DNA from: HGW-17 sp964516435
GTDB lineage: Bacteria; Myxococcota_A; Polyangia; HGW-17
Reading direction: 5' to 3'
Length of the DNA stretch: 64,000 nucleotides
Assembly (NCBI GenBank): GCA_964516435.1
Contig: CAZEZP010000068.1
Coordinates: 1-64,000 of the forward strand
Both the position numbers and the translations under genes were made by a program. The notes under the pieces were generated by a model. That model ran no database searches. It was not told the DNA's origin and saw only the letters and a program-made list of their open reading frames with translations. Within the stretch, counting starts at the first letter, position 1; the number at the start of each line of letters is the position of its first letter. Below, piece by piece: positions 42,340-50,813 of the stretch.

Positions 42340-43892
42340 AGAACCGGGCGTCCGCCCCCGGTGAACCCGGGAAATCCCGGCGGAAAAGGGGAGCCTGTCA
42401 TTTGAACGCCTGCAGACTGCAAAAGCATCCGGCACCGGGCAGAAGGGCGACGCCCAAAAACGGGGGGCGACGCCCGTCGAAACCATGGGTTCACCCGCCG
42501 CAGCGATTTCCCGCGTCCTTCTGGCTCTTCTGGCTCCTGCTCGCCGTGCCCGCCGCTCTCCTCCTCTCCGGCTGCGGCACCGATGCCGCGCCACAACTCG
42601 TGCACCTGCTTCCGGGTCCGGAACTGGGCCCGTGGATCACCGTGCTCTCGCTGGAGCCCTTCCAGATCTGCATCCGCTGGGTCGGGGAAATGCGCCTCCT
42701 GCAATCCGGTACAAAATGCCGGACGGTGCCGGAACAGGACGGGCGGCTCCACCTGGCCCGCATGGAACTGGCGCCCGGGGAAACGGCGTCTGTCACGCTC
42801 GCCCCGGGATTCGACGGCGACTTTGAAACGCATCTTTCCTGCACCGCGCCACAACCCGGCGAAATCCTGCGCGTGGCCATCGTCGGCGACTTCCAGCCGG
42901 TGGACGCGGACACCCGAGCCGGAATGGAACTCGTTCTCGCCGGCGTGGCGAGGCAAAAACCGCACCTGGTCGTGCAACTGGGAGACGCCGTCGATGACGG
43001 ATCCCGCCTGCCATGCTGGGTGGAACTGCTGAAGCGCTGGCCCGGCGAGGCCCTGCCCATGGCCTGGGTCCCCGGAAACCACGACCTCAAGCACGGCGGC
43101 GCGGCCAACTGGGATCGCCTCTTCGCCCAGCCCATGGTGCCGGGTCTGGACGGCCGGCACCGTGTGCTCGCCTTCCAGCGGGTGCGCCTGTTCCTGCTCC
43201 AGATGTTCGACGCGCCCCTTTCCAGCCGCGACGAAGCCTGGCTGGCACGGGAACTGGCCCGGGCACAAGAGGAAAATCTCTGGCGATTCGTGTTCCTCCA
43301 CGGCACGCTCGTCTCCAGCGGCACCGAACCCACGTATCCATCGATCCAGGCGCAACTGATCCCGCTCTTCCTGCGCATGGGCGTGCATGCCGTGTTCTGC
43401 GGCCACGATCACTTCTACGAGCACACCCTGCTGGCCGGACCCGAATCGTGCACGCACCTGTTCGTATCCGGAGGCGCAGGCGCCCGCCTGGAGCACGCCT
43501 ATGGACTGCTCGACCGCGCGCCGCAGAAAGTGCGCCGCCGCGTGCCGGATCCCGCGGCGGGAACCCTTCGGAACATGGTTTTCGAACGCCGCCCCTGGAA
43601 TCCGCAACGCTTCCATGAAAACGTCGACGCCCGCTTCACCCCCGGCGGAAAAGCCTGGTTCCACAGTTGTCCGGAAGAAGGATGCCAGGACGAGCCCGCC
43701 TTCTTCGGCCAGCGATACGCGGAAAACACGCTGCATTTCCTGACGCTGGAAATCGATGGCGATCAGGCGGTGATCGCCGCGCGGTACCCGGATGGAAATC
43801 CGCTGGCGGGCCCCGATGGCGGGCAGGTGTTCCGCCTCTCCCTGCAGGATCGGGGAACTGTTGCCGCTAATGCCCGGGGAAATCCGGCCTGA
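42336..43892 (+). CDS. Metallophosphoesterase lipoprotein (purple-acid-phosphatase-like)
   Basis: 518 residues from the ATGA-overlap start at 42336. The signal sequence lies unusually deep: about 60 basic, Pro-rich residues come before FWLFWLLLAVPAALLLSGC. No later Met fits, so a non-ATG start nearer the signal is possible. After a short N-terminal beta-domain the calcineurin-like core shows VGDFQPV, LGDAVDDG, GNHDLK, FLHGTL and CGHDHFYEH, a complete two-metal site. The layout (Fn3-like domain then phosphoesterase) resembles purple acid phosphatases. Second metallophosphoesterase lipoprotein in this window (see 4816-6309). Confidence 0.8.
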   Translation: MKNRASAPGEPGKSRRKRGACHLNACRLQKHPAPGRRATPKNGGRRPSKPWVHPPQRFPASFWLFWLLLAVPAALLLSGCGTDAAPQLVHLLPGPELGPWITVLSLEPFQICIRWVGEMRLLQSGTKCRTVPEQDGRLHLARMELAPGETASVTLAPGFDGDFETHLSCTAPQPGEILRVAIVGDFQPVDADTRAGMELVLAGVARQKPHLVVQLGDAVDDGSRLPCWVELLKRWPGEALPMAWVPGNHDLKHGGAANWDRLFAQPMVPGLDGRHRVLAFQRVRLFLLQMFDAPLSSRDEAWLARELARAQEENLWRFVFLHGTLVSSGTEPTYPSIQAQLIPLFLRMGVHAVFCGHDHFYEHTLLAGPESCTHLFVSGGAGARLEHAYGLLDRAPQKVRRRVPDPAAGTLRNMVFERRPWNPQRFHENVDARFTPGGKAWFHSCPEEGCQDEPAFFGQRYAENTLHFLTLEIDGDQAVIAARYPDGNPLAGPDGGQVFRLSLQDRGTVAANARGNPA

Positions 43893-43945
43893 TGGGCTTC
43901 AGCGCAAAAACACGTTCGAAATCCCCACATCCGCAAAGAGCGGGA

Positions 43946-45403
43946 TCACTTCAGGATGCACCATTCGTGCCTGTGGCCATCTGCAAATTCCAGATTGACC
44001 ACATCTCCCGGCAGTTCCATGTAATTGAGATATCCCTGCGCCTCGAGATTCCAGATCATGAACCGCTCGCCGACGCGCACGGGCGTTCCCCTGGTTTTCC
44101 CCCGAATGACCCATTCGTGGATCGGTTCTTCCGCGGGATGCCAGCCCAACTGGATGCCGTACCGCTGGCCCTTGACGGCCAGCGTGCGCACATCGCCATC
44201 GAGATGATAGAAACGGATGGAAAAGGGGACCCCATAGCGAAGCACGGCATCTTTATCCTCGGGAAGGAAGCGGACATTGGGACGGGTCCTCCGCCATTCG
44301 AGATTCACGCCGGCCCGGTTGCGGAAGGAATACACCAGGTTGTTTTCGAGTTCCCCATGGATGTTGCACAGACGGTAACTTCGGCGGGAACAGACCTCTT
44401 CCGGTTCATCACTCTGGGTCGGATGACTGTTTTCGGCGATTTTCTTTTTTTCTTCCTGTTTCAGGCTGCTGCGAATCCGCTCCAGTTTTTCCATCATGCG
44501 CCGTTCCTGCATGGCGTTCTGTATCAAAAATAATTCATTGAATAATTCCCGCGCCAGCGAGAGGCACGTGTCCCGGCATTCCGTGTCGGGCCGGGTTCCT
44601 TCCGAAAAATCCAAAGGCCGCTTTTCACTCTCAATCCGGGCGAGTTCCCGAATCCGCACCACGCCGGGCATTTCCAGGGCCAGCGCATTCCAGCCTTCGC
44701 CCAGCCCGTCGAGATATGCGAAGACGGAAGGATTCGCGGCCACCTGCCGCTCGATTTCAGCCCACGAAATGCTCCGGCCGGAGGAAAGCCCGACCGTTTC
44801 GAGCACGTTGTCGAAATGGATCCACGTGGCATCGGTGAGGAAATTGTCGTTGCGGCAATAGAACTCGAATGCCAGCGCCAGAAACGCGAGTTCAGGGGAA
44901 AGATCCCGCAGGGGAACACCCCACCTCGTGTTCATCTTGCCGGCAATCGCCTGCAGTTCCAGAATCCTGGCGATGCTTCCGATGCACCGGATGTCGTTTT
45001 GCAGGTTGATGACCGCGCACGTCACCCCATTCAACTGCCGCTGCATCTCCAGCACCACTGCCTGTTGCATCACCTGCCGGGCGAGCAGGTGCTGGATCAT
45101 CTGCACGGACAGGAGTCCCAGCCGGGCCAGGTCCTGCGTGTTCTCGGCCTGCCTGCGCCGGGTGGAGCCCGTGAGCGCGCCCATCAGACGCGCAAAGAAT
45201 CCCTGTTTCTTGATTTCCTCTTCCCGGGCCTTGACCGAATGGGCCAGGGAAACGGATTTCATGACGAGAAACGAGAGATCCGCCGAATCCAACTCCTTCG
45301 ACAGATGCGGCATCCATCCGGCCAGATCCGGGAAGGGTTCCTTCTCCCGGTTTTTGCCGAGCTCCTGAACGAATTCCTGCTCCAGAACTTCGATTGTCTT
45401 CAT
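43946..45403 (-). CDS. Unknown protein paired with patatin phospholipase
   Basis: 485 residues; the start at 45403 has AAGGAG at 6 bp. No signal peptide or clear membrane segment. The N-terminal 130 residues are helical and charged, with GFFARLMGALTGSTRRRQAE and coiled-coil-like LLARQVMQQAVVLEMQRQLN. The middle is mixed alpha/beta. The C-terminal 120 residues look like a beta-trefoil or lectin-like fold (NLVYSFRNRAGVNLEWRR, RFMIWNLEAQGYLNY, NLEFADGHRHEWCIL). I do not recognise a family. It follows the patatin gene by 28 bp on the same strand, so the two are probably one unit. Confidence 0.6.
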   Translation of the reverse strand: MKTIEVLEQEFVQELGKNREKEPFPDLAGWMPHLSKELDSADLSFLVMKSVSLAHSVKAREEEIKKQGFFARLMGALTGSTRRRQAENTQDLARLGLLSVQMIQHLLARQVMQQAVVLEMQRQLNGVTCAVINLQNDIRCIGSIARILELQAIAGKMNTRWGVPLRDLSPELAFLALAFEFYCRNDNFLTDATWIHFDNVLETVGLSSGRSISWAEIERQVAANPSVFAYLDGLGEGWNALALEMPGVVRIRELARIESEKRPLDFSEGTRPDTECRDTCLSLARELFNELFLIQNAMQERRMMEKLERIRSSLKQEEKKKIAENSHPTQSDEPEEVCSRRSYRLCNIHGELENNLVYSFRNRAGVNLEWRRTRPNVRFLPEDKDAVLRYGVPFSIRFYHLDGDVRTLAVKGQRYGIQLGWHPAEEPIHEWVIRGKTRGTPVRVGERFMIWNLEAQGYLNYMELPGDVVNLEFADGHRHEWCILK

Positions 45404-45431
45404 CCCGAACTCCTTCGAACCGCTTTCGGAG

Positions 45432-46409
45432 TCATTTCTCCTCGTTCCGGCTGCCATCCCGACCACGGGGTTCACTCGTGTCCAGCCTTTCGAGCCGGCG
45501 CGCATTTTCGGCCTGCAACCGCAGCGTTTCCCGCAGAAACCCTTGGCCAAGCGCATCCAGGCCAGCCGTCCGGGCAGCCGGCTCCAGTATCGCCACCATG
45601 CACCGGTACCCCATTTCCATGTTGCGCCTGGCGGTTTCAGATCTGAAGTCCAGCATGCCCGCAAGAACACCGCCCATGGATTCCGGAGGCACCACCGGAA
45701 TCAGGTGAACATCGGGAAACCGCCCATGGCCGACGATGTCCGCGCGGTTCAGGAACACCGTGTAGATGACGTCACAGCCTTCGAAGACAGCCGGCAGGAC
45801 CGGTGTGTTGCTGGTATCTTCGATTGCGCCCGGAGTAAGCAGTTGCCGGGAAAATCCGCCGTCCACGTAAATGCTCCCGTCGATCTCCACGCTTTTCCAC
45901 AGCAGGGGGACAGCCGCGCTGGCCAACAGTATTCGCACCATGATTTCCGGGTCGAAATCATTGAGCCTGAAATGCGTCGAACGCAATCCCGACAGTTGCG
46001 TGGCCGTCACATGGCAGGGAATTCCCCGGCGTATGGCGGAAAAATCCAGATGGTCCCGTATGAGCCGCTCGAGCGCTTCCTGACGGAAGATTCCGGCCCG
46101 GAAGGAATCAAGCCAGTTCAGAAAGGCCGCGGGCAGCGCGACATGCAGGTTTCGGCTCAGGAATCCGAGGATCGACTGGATCTGTTCCCTGCCGAACCCC
46201 GTGACCATTTCGGGCGTGATGTTCGTCCACAATCTTTCGGCGGCCTGCAAATCGCCCTGCACGAAGAGGGCCGCATTCAGCGCGCCCACGCTGGTTCCGC
46301 TCACCATTCGAATCGAGGATTCCACCCCGTATTCCCGCAGCGCCTTCCATACGCCGATTTCGAAGGCGCCCCGGGCGCCGCCGCCGGAAAGGACCAGACC
46401 TGCCTTCAT
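45432..46409 (-). CDS. Patatin-like phospholipase
   Basis: 325 residues. The oxyanion motif SGGGARGAFEIGV, the nucleophile Ser40 in GTSVG (38-42) and the catalytic Asp183 in YVDGGF make a complete Ser-Asp dyad. Patatins hydrolyse acyl chains of phospholipids; bacterial members include secreted toxins and cell-associated lipases. The start at 46409 is supported by GGAGG at 7 bp spacing. The frame is open upstream to 46760 across 42-bp repeats, which I regard as non-coding for this protein. No signal peptide is present. Confidence 0.88.
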   Translation of the reverse strand: MKAGLVLSGGGARGAFEIGVWKALREYGVESSIRMVSGTSVGALNAALFVQGDLQAAERLWTNITPEMVTGFGREQIQSILGFLSRNLHVALPAAFLNWLDSFRAGIFRQEALERLIRDHLDFSAIRRGIPCHVTATQLSGLRSTHFRLNDFDPEIMVRILLASAAVPLLWKSVEIDGSIYVDGGFSRQLLTPGAIEDTSNTPVLPAVFEGCDVIYTVFLNRADIVGHGRFPDVHLIPVVPPESMGGVLAGMLDFRSETARRNMEMGYRCMVAILEPAARTAGLDALGQGFLRETLRLQAENARRLERLDTSEPRGRDGSRNEEK

Positions 46410-46572
46410 GAAAGAACCTCCGGGCGATGCGGGTTCAATCCGCATGCTGCAACATGGACGCACACGCACGCCTCTTCTGAGCAGCCGGAGCGGGCCGGAC
46501 GACTCCCAAAAACGTTTTTTCCTCACCAGAACAGGGAAAAAGCTCTTCTGAACCCCCGCCGGATTCACCGGA

Positions 46573-46724
46573 ATTTCCGCATGGATTTCCCGAAACGCGT
46601 TTTTGCATGAAAAAATGGCCTCCAGAAAATCCCAAAATGCATTTTCACGCAAAAAAATGGCCTCCAGAAAATCCCGAAATGCATTTCTGTAAACCAAAAC
46701 GGCCTCCAGAAGATCCAGATGCAG
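46573..46724. repeat. 42-bp tandem repeat array
   Basis: Units start at about 46573 (diverged), 46615, 46657 and 46699 (partial). The unit core is ATGGCCTCCAGAAAATCCC then (A/G)AAATGCATTT and a variable end. On the minus strand the unit is 14 codons and reads as LEAIFLRENAFWDF-like peptides in frame with the patatin gene. There are no spacers, so it is not a CRISPR array. Confidence 0.85.
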
Positions 46725-47075
46725 AAAACCGGAAAGCACCTTCGCCCACCGGACAGCCAAAATCCCGGCCGATAGGCTCGGCGTCGGTCATCTCGATGGA
46801 GCGGCCCATCCTGCGGCCGGTGCCAATCAGGCTGGCCTGGATCTCGGTGGATGTGTTGTTGAAAGCGTAGTCCGTGTCGATGAAGAGCGAGCCTACAGCG
46901 AAGCTCTTCCGGCAACTCGTGTCGAAGCCGCCGGTGCCGGCACCGGAGACGCGCTCGGTGTGCCGCCGCCGACCTGGACGACGCCGGCGGTCCAGGTTCC
47001 ACCGCCATTGCCGAGAGTGATCAGGGAAAGAGTGAAACGGACGGACAGTAGAATATTGCGCCAGAGATGACTCAT
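46645..47075 (-). pseudogene. Frameshifted gene remnant
   Basis: From an ATG at 47075 the minus strand reads MSHLWRNILLSVRFTLSLIT then GNGGGTWTAGVVQVGGG, ending at a stop near 46905. The next frame, from about 46960, carries protein-like sequence (GAGTGGFDTSCRKSFAVGSL; FIDTDYAFNNTSTEIQASLI; MGRSIEMTDAEPIGRDFGCP) and runs into the tandem repeats, stopping at 46645. Joining the two needs one frameshift near 46955-46975. I do not recognise the family. A sequencing error is an alternative explanation. Confidence 0.4.
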
Positions 47076-47167
47076 TTTATCGGCATGTTCAGGATTATTC
47101 GGTGTCGATCCGATTGACAATCACCTTGAATTCCGGGCAGCGGCAACGCGGTACGTCCGCTGGCGCC

Positions 47168-49366
47168 TCAATTGAAATCCAGGAGCGGAAAGTGGAAACC
47201 CACGAACCCCAAAATCTGGAAATGCCGGCGGGTGCGGGTGACCGTCTCCTCGGAGCCGTCCTCGAGGAGCCGTTTCTCATCGTAGGCGAGGTAGGGGATG
47301 TACCGCAGATCCAGGCCGATGGTGAAAGGCACATCGCGCAAAAGGCGGGCCCAGGCGAACTGGATGCCGAAGGTCAGCGCCGTGTACAGCGACGGGCTGG
47401 GCATCGCCGCCTCGTCTCCGGAATCGTTCAGCCGGGTGTACTGGGCCACGTCCAGGGGATAGGCCATGACGTGGAAACCGTTTCCGGACTGGCCGTACCA
47501 CTGGAAGGACACCCCCAGCGGCAGGCTCACGGGCGAGAACACACCTTCTGTGCCTTTCCCACTCCAGGAGAGGCCGCCGCCGGCTAAGACGCTCACGCCC
47601 AGGGAAGCAATCCACTCGCGATGACGACTCCGCCGGGAGGTCATCTGATCGGCAAACTCCTGCAACAGGGCGACCCGGCGCTTCTGGGCCTGCTCGGGCT
47701 TCTCCCCGGGTGCGTCGGGCTCGAGGAGCCCGACGATCAGGCGCAAGGTGGCTACCCCCATCTGCAAACCCCGTGGCAATGCGGCCTCGCCGGACTGCAG
47801 CATGTCGATGAAGCCGCGCAGGATCATGGCATGATCCCCATCGGCCACGGCGAAGACGAGCTTGCGCAGGACTCCAAGACGCGCCAGCCGCTCCTCCAGG
47901 CGCGCGCGCGCCGAAACCGGATCCCTGGAGAGCATTTTCGTCAGCCTGCCGAGGCCCGACAACAGCGCTTCATATCCATCGAACCGCAGACCTGAGGTCC
48001 CAATTTCATGGTGCATCCTGGAGATGGTCTCGGCCTGCCCTGTGATTCCCTCCGTCAGTTTTGCGCAGAGCCGGTACCGAATCTGGCGCCGGGCATCGGG
48101 ATCTGAAACCCGCACCAGGTTTCGACGGTATTGTTCCAGGTCTGATGCGGCGGCCTCGCGGTACCTGACGAGGGCGGAGGGGCTCTGCGCCTCCTTACGA
48201 AGCAGGCGCACCATCGCCCCCACCCGGCGCACTTTCCTGCAACGTTGGGAACCGGGCGTAGTACAGGCCGCCCTCTCCAAATCCGCCAGGGGACGCGCCG
48301 CCCGCGCGGCGGCCGCCTCCAGTTCGGCAATCGTCTGCACGACGGACACCAACTCGTCCAGGGTCAGGGAACTTGGCTTCTCTTCCTTGCCATCTGGCGC
48401 GACCCGGACGACGAACCGCGCCCGCACATCCCGCTCGACAATCTCAAACAGTAGCCCCAAGGTCTCTCTCATCCACACGCTGGGTTCGGTCTCCTTGAGC
48501 AGGACCCGGAACCGGTCGTACAACTTGCGGGTCCCCGATTCGTGGAAATGCCGCCAATCCACCACGCGGTCGAGCAGGTCGTAGACCCGACGCTCGAGAA
48601 CGTATTGCGGGTGGCGCCGACCGAAGTCGCCCAGGGTGAAGTCGAGGCGGTCCACACGGGCCTGACGAACAGCCCGGCAACCGGCCTCGTCTTTCGCATC
48701 GCACGGAACGGGCCACTTTTCCTCGAGTACGCCTGCCGCCCAGGTCATGGCCTCGAGGTAGGCCGGCAGGTACTTGTGGTCCGAAGGCGAGGGTGCCTGA
48801 AACTCCCGGAAGACCGACCACTCCAGCACAGTAGGGCCGGCCCCTGTCTCCAGGGCCGTGAGCATCAGGGTGGTCGACAGCCACAGGACGCTGGCCAACT
48901 CCCCCTCCAGTTTCCGGGCCTCCAGGGACCGCTGCAGAACCTCCCAGAGCCCCCGATACGCGTCGGGCCGAGGCACGCGCCCCGAGATCGTGGCCTCGCG
49001 AAGAATCCCGACGACCGTCTCCATCGCCGGCTGCAGCGCCAGCGGCACGGACTGCGCCTGATGCGCGGCGATGAAGTCGAGGGCGTCGGCGGTCACGGCC
49101 GCCTGGAGCGCCTTCCGATCCTTGATCAGATCGAGCAGGGGTTCGTTGCGGAACCGGGCGCAGAGGTGGGCCATCACACCTCGTTCGCGCAACTGGGCAC
49201 AGGCGGAGATCACCTGATCGCGGGCGATGTCCAGTGCCAGGGCCTTGGCTTTCGATAGGGCCATGTCGGCGATCACGGTCAGCACGGCCGCCACCGCCAC
49301 GTCGGCCATGGGAACCACGGACCCCAACCCGCGCAGGGGACCCGGCCCGTCGCTGCGCCCCCCCAT
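47168..49366 (-). CDS. Large protein of unknown function with possible C-terminal beta-barrel
   Basis: 732 residues from ATG 49366; ATG 49309 (MADVAVAAVL) is also possible. The first 560 residues are helical, rich in Ala, Arg, Leu and Glu, with a hydrophobic N-terminus (AVAAVLTVIADMALSKAKAL). The last 160 residues change to alternating hydrophobic strands typical of outer-membrane beta-barrels (LGVSVLAGGGLSWSG, LPLGVSFQWYG, YTALTFGIQFAW, TIGLDLRYIPYLAY) and end in FGFHFPLLDFN-like aromatic strands. Family not recognised. It follows the Pro/Lys-rich exported protein by 25 bp in one unit. Confidence 0.65.
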   Translation of the reverse strand: MGGRSDGPGPLRGLGSVVPMADVAVAAVLTVIADMALSKAKALALDIARDQVISACAQLRERGVMAHLCARFRNEPLLDLIKDRKALQAAVTADALDFIAAHQAQSVPLALQPAMETVVGILREATISGRVPRPDAYRGLWEVLQRSLEARKLEGELASVLWLSTTLMLTALETGAGPTVLEWSVFREFQAPSPSDHKYLPAYLEAMTWAAGVLEEKWPVPCDAKDEAGCRAVRQARVDRLDFTLGDFGRRHPQYVLERRVYDLLDRVVDWRHFHESGTRKLYDRFRVLLKETEPSVWMRETLGLLFEIVERDVRARFVVRVAPDGKEEKPSSLTLDELVSVVQTIAELEAAAARAARPLADLERAACTTPGSQRCRKVRRVGAMVRLLRKEAQSPSALVRYREAAASDLEQYRRNLVRVSDPDARRQIRYRLCAKLTEGITGQAETISRMHHEIGTSGLRFDGYEALLSGLGRLTKMLSRDPVSARARLEERLARLGVLRKLVFAVADGDHAMILRGFIDMLQSGEAALPRGLQMGVATLRLIVGLLEPDAPGEKPEQAQKRRVALLQEFADQMTSRRSRHREWIASLGVSVLAGGGLSWSGKGTEGVFSPVSLPLGVSFQWYGQSGNGFHVMAYPLDVAQYTRLNDSGDEAAMPSPSLYTALTFGIQFAWARLLRDVPFTIGLDLRYIPYLAYDEKRLLEDGSEETVTRTRRHFQILGFVGFHFPLLDFN

Positions 49367-49391
49367 GGCCAGACCGAACCCACCACCGCCG

Positions 49392-49904
49392 TCACCGTAG
49401 TTCTCCAGGGCGATGTCGAAATTTTTTCCGTATATCGAGATCCACCTGTTCGTCGTTCCAGAAATCCAGATCCTCCATGTCTGCCTGATAAACCAGCGCG
49501 TAGCGCAACAGCCGGTTCGTCCCCTCCTCCACGCGGGCCACGAGGACCAGGGTGTCGGAAGCCAACTCTCCCGCCTTCTCCTGGGAGAGGCAGAACGTGC
49601 CCCGGGTCTGGCGGGATGCGTCGGCCCCTTCCTTCACCGGCAGGTAGGGGCACACCAGCACGCGGCTCTTTGCCGTGCGGACGGCCGCCGGGGACTTCGT
49701 CTTCGGCGAATCGATCTTCGAGGAATCCTCTTTCGGTGGCTCCGGTTTCGGCGCCTCCACCCTGGGCGTCTCCATCTTGGGTGGCGGTCCTTCCCGGCGG
49801 AAGTGCTGGGCCTTCGCGGGCGTCTTGGCCCAGGCATGACTTGCCACCACATTGTCCCATGCAAAAATGAAGGCTAGTATAAGAACGATCGCCTTGCACG
49901 ACAT
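49392..49904 (-). CDS. Exported Pro/Lys-rich protein of unknown function
   Basis: 170 residues from ATG 49904 with GGAG upstream. A signal peptide (AIVLILAFIFAWDNVVASHAWA) is followed by a low-complexity Pro/Glu/Lys segment (PPKMETPRVEAPKPEPPKED) and a compact domain with two cysteines (RVLVCPYLPVKEG, RGTFCLSQEKAGELASDTLV, LLRYALVYQADMEDLDFWND). Proline-lysine linkers often span the periplasm. It is the first gene behind a good promoter (49961-49989) and precedes the 732-residue protein. Confidence 0.65.
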   Translation of the reverse strand: MSCKAIVLILAFIFAWDNVVASHAWAKTPAKAQHFRREGPPPKMETPRVEAPKPEPPKEDSSKIDSPKTKSPAAVRTAKSRVLVCPYLPVKEGADASRQTRGTFCLSQEKAGELASDTLVLVARVEEGTNRLLRYALVYQADMEDLDFWNDEQVDLDIRKKFRHRPGELR

Positions 49905-49960
49905 CGTGTTTCTCCTGCTTCCAGTGAAGCCGCCCATGGGCGCGGTTCGGTAGATAGCCC

Positions 49961-49989
49961 ATAGTATGTGGAAGTATGACCCAGGTCAA
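49961..49989 (-). promoter_or_regulatory. Sigma-70-type promoter of the 49392/47168 unit
   Basis: On the minus strand TTGACC (49989-49984), a 17-bp spacer and TACTAT (49966-49961). The start codon of the Pro/Lys-rich gene lies about 57 bp downstream of the -10. Spacing is ideal and each hexamer has one mismatch to consensus. Confidence 0.65.
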
Positions 49990-50813
49990 TCGATTTGTGG
50001 GATGGGGCTGGCCGCGGGTTGATGGGGCGTCTCTCACAGGGCATGAGAATGATGCGAGCGGGCAGCCTCAGGCCCCCCACGGTCGCCCATCTCCCACCCG
50101 AGAGAAATCATCAGGCCCCGCACGCTCCTGGTAATGTTTGTCTCAAACCGTTGGCAGACAACGCTTTGCGAAATATGGGATCCCCCATCTAAATCTGGAC
50201 GGCTGGCTCACCTACACTACCCTGTCAAAGGACGAGAGCGCGTGGTGGCCCGGCGCATCGACATTTATACCCACGAGGAACTGGTACTGTGGAGGTTTGT
50301 TGCAATCAGTCCTTCATAATGTTTCAAATCGTTTGCCCAACCTGTGGCGGGACGCCTTTTGACCCATTTTGTCTGAAGCGGTTTTCCACCATGGCAGACG
50401 CTAACCATGACCAACGGTTTTTCCCGATGCAGTGCAGAAAACAGGCATTGTCGTACATCAACTAGACTTCCAGTTGATGCGAGCCGGATTTCAGGTTCAG
50501 CGACAGAGATTTTTATGCACAGTTTGAAAAGTGCAAGAATTTCAATCCATTCGGGAAGCATGGGTGCAGGCAACGTTGCCGTAACATTGACGGACTTCGC
50601 ACCGTTTTTTCCGCATTCCTCCATTCCTGAGTGCACGGAACGAACCGTCTGCCATGTCCGTGCAATCTGCTAAGACACGCAATCGCAAAATTTCTTTTGA
50701 CTGCCGCCCCGTTTTCGCTGAACTGATTTTTTTGCACTCGCGGCTTCCAGACCACGATGCGGAACTTCGAACGGGCCGGGTGAAAAACGGGCAGGGAATG
50801 CCGATGGCAGGCA
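49990..50813. other. Long region without a convincing gene
   Basis: 824 bp between the Pro/Lys-rich gene and the argS-linked membrane-protein gene. Base composition is lower in GC than the flanks. Short open frames exist on both strands (for example minus 50265-50636, 123 codons, and plus 50138-50362), none with a family signature, good ribosome-binding site and normal codon use together. It may hold decayed DNA or an RNA. Confidence 0.5.
50319..50465 (+). CDS. Possible small Cys protein (speculative)
   Basis: 48 codons starting MFQIVCPTCGGTPFDPFC. The CPTCGG knuckle with Cys18 and Cys39 could bind zinc, a pattern seldom produced by chance in non-coding DNA, but there is no suitable ribosome-binding site and nothing else supports expression. 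It may be a fragment of a larger lost gene. Confidence 0.18.
   Translation: MFQIVCPTCGGTPFDPFCLKRFSTMADANHDQRFFPMQCRKQALSYIN

Noticed and set aside
43946..46409. CBASS-type antiviral system with a patatin effector
   Set aside because: No CD-NTase signature (GS...DxD) in the partner protein and no accessory cap genes, so a defence role is not supported.
46573..46724. CRISPR array
   Set aside because: Repeats are directly adjacent and diverged, without unique spacers, and no cas genes are present.
50265..50636. 123-codon minus-strand open frame
   Set aside because: No family resemblance, weak start context and irregular codon use. Described with the surrounding gap instead.
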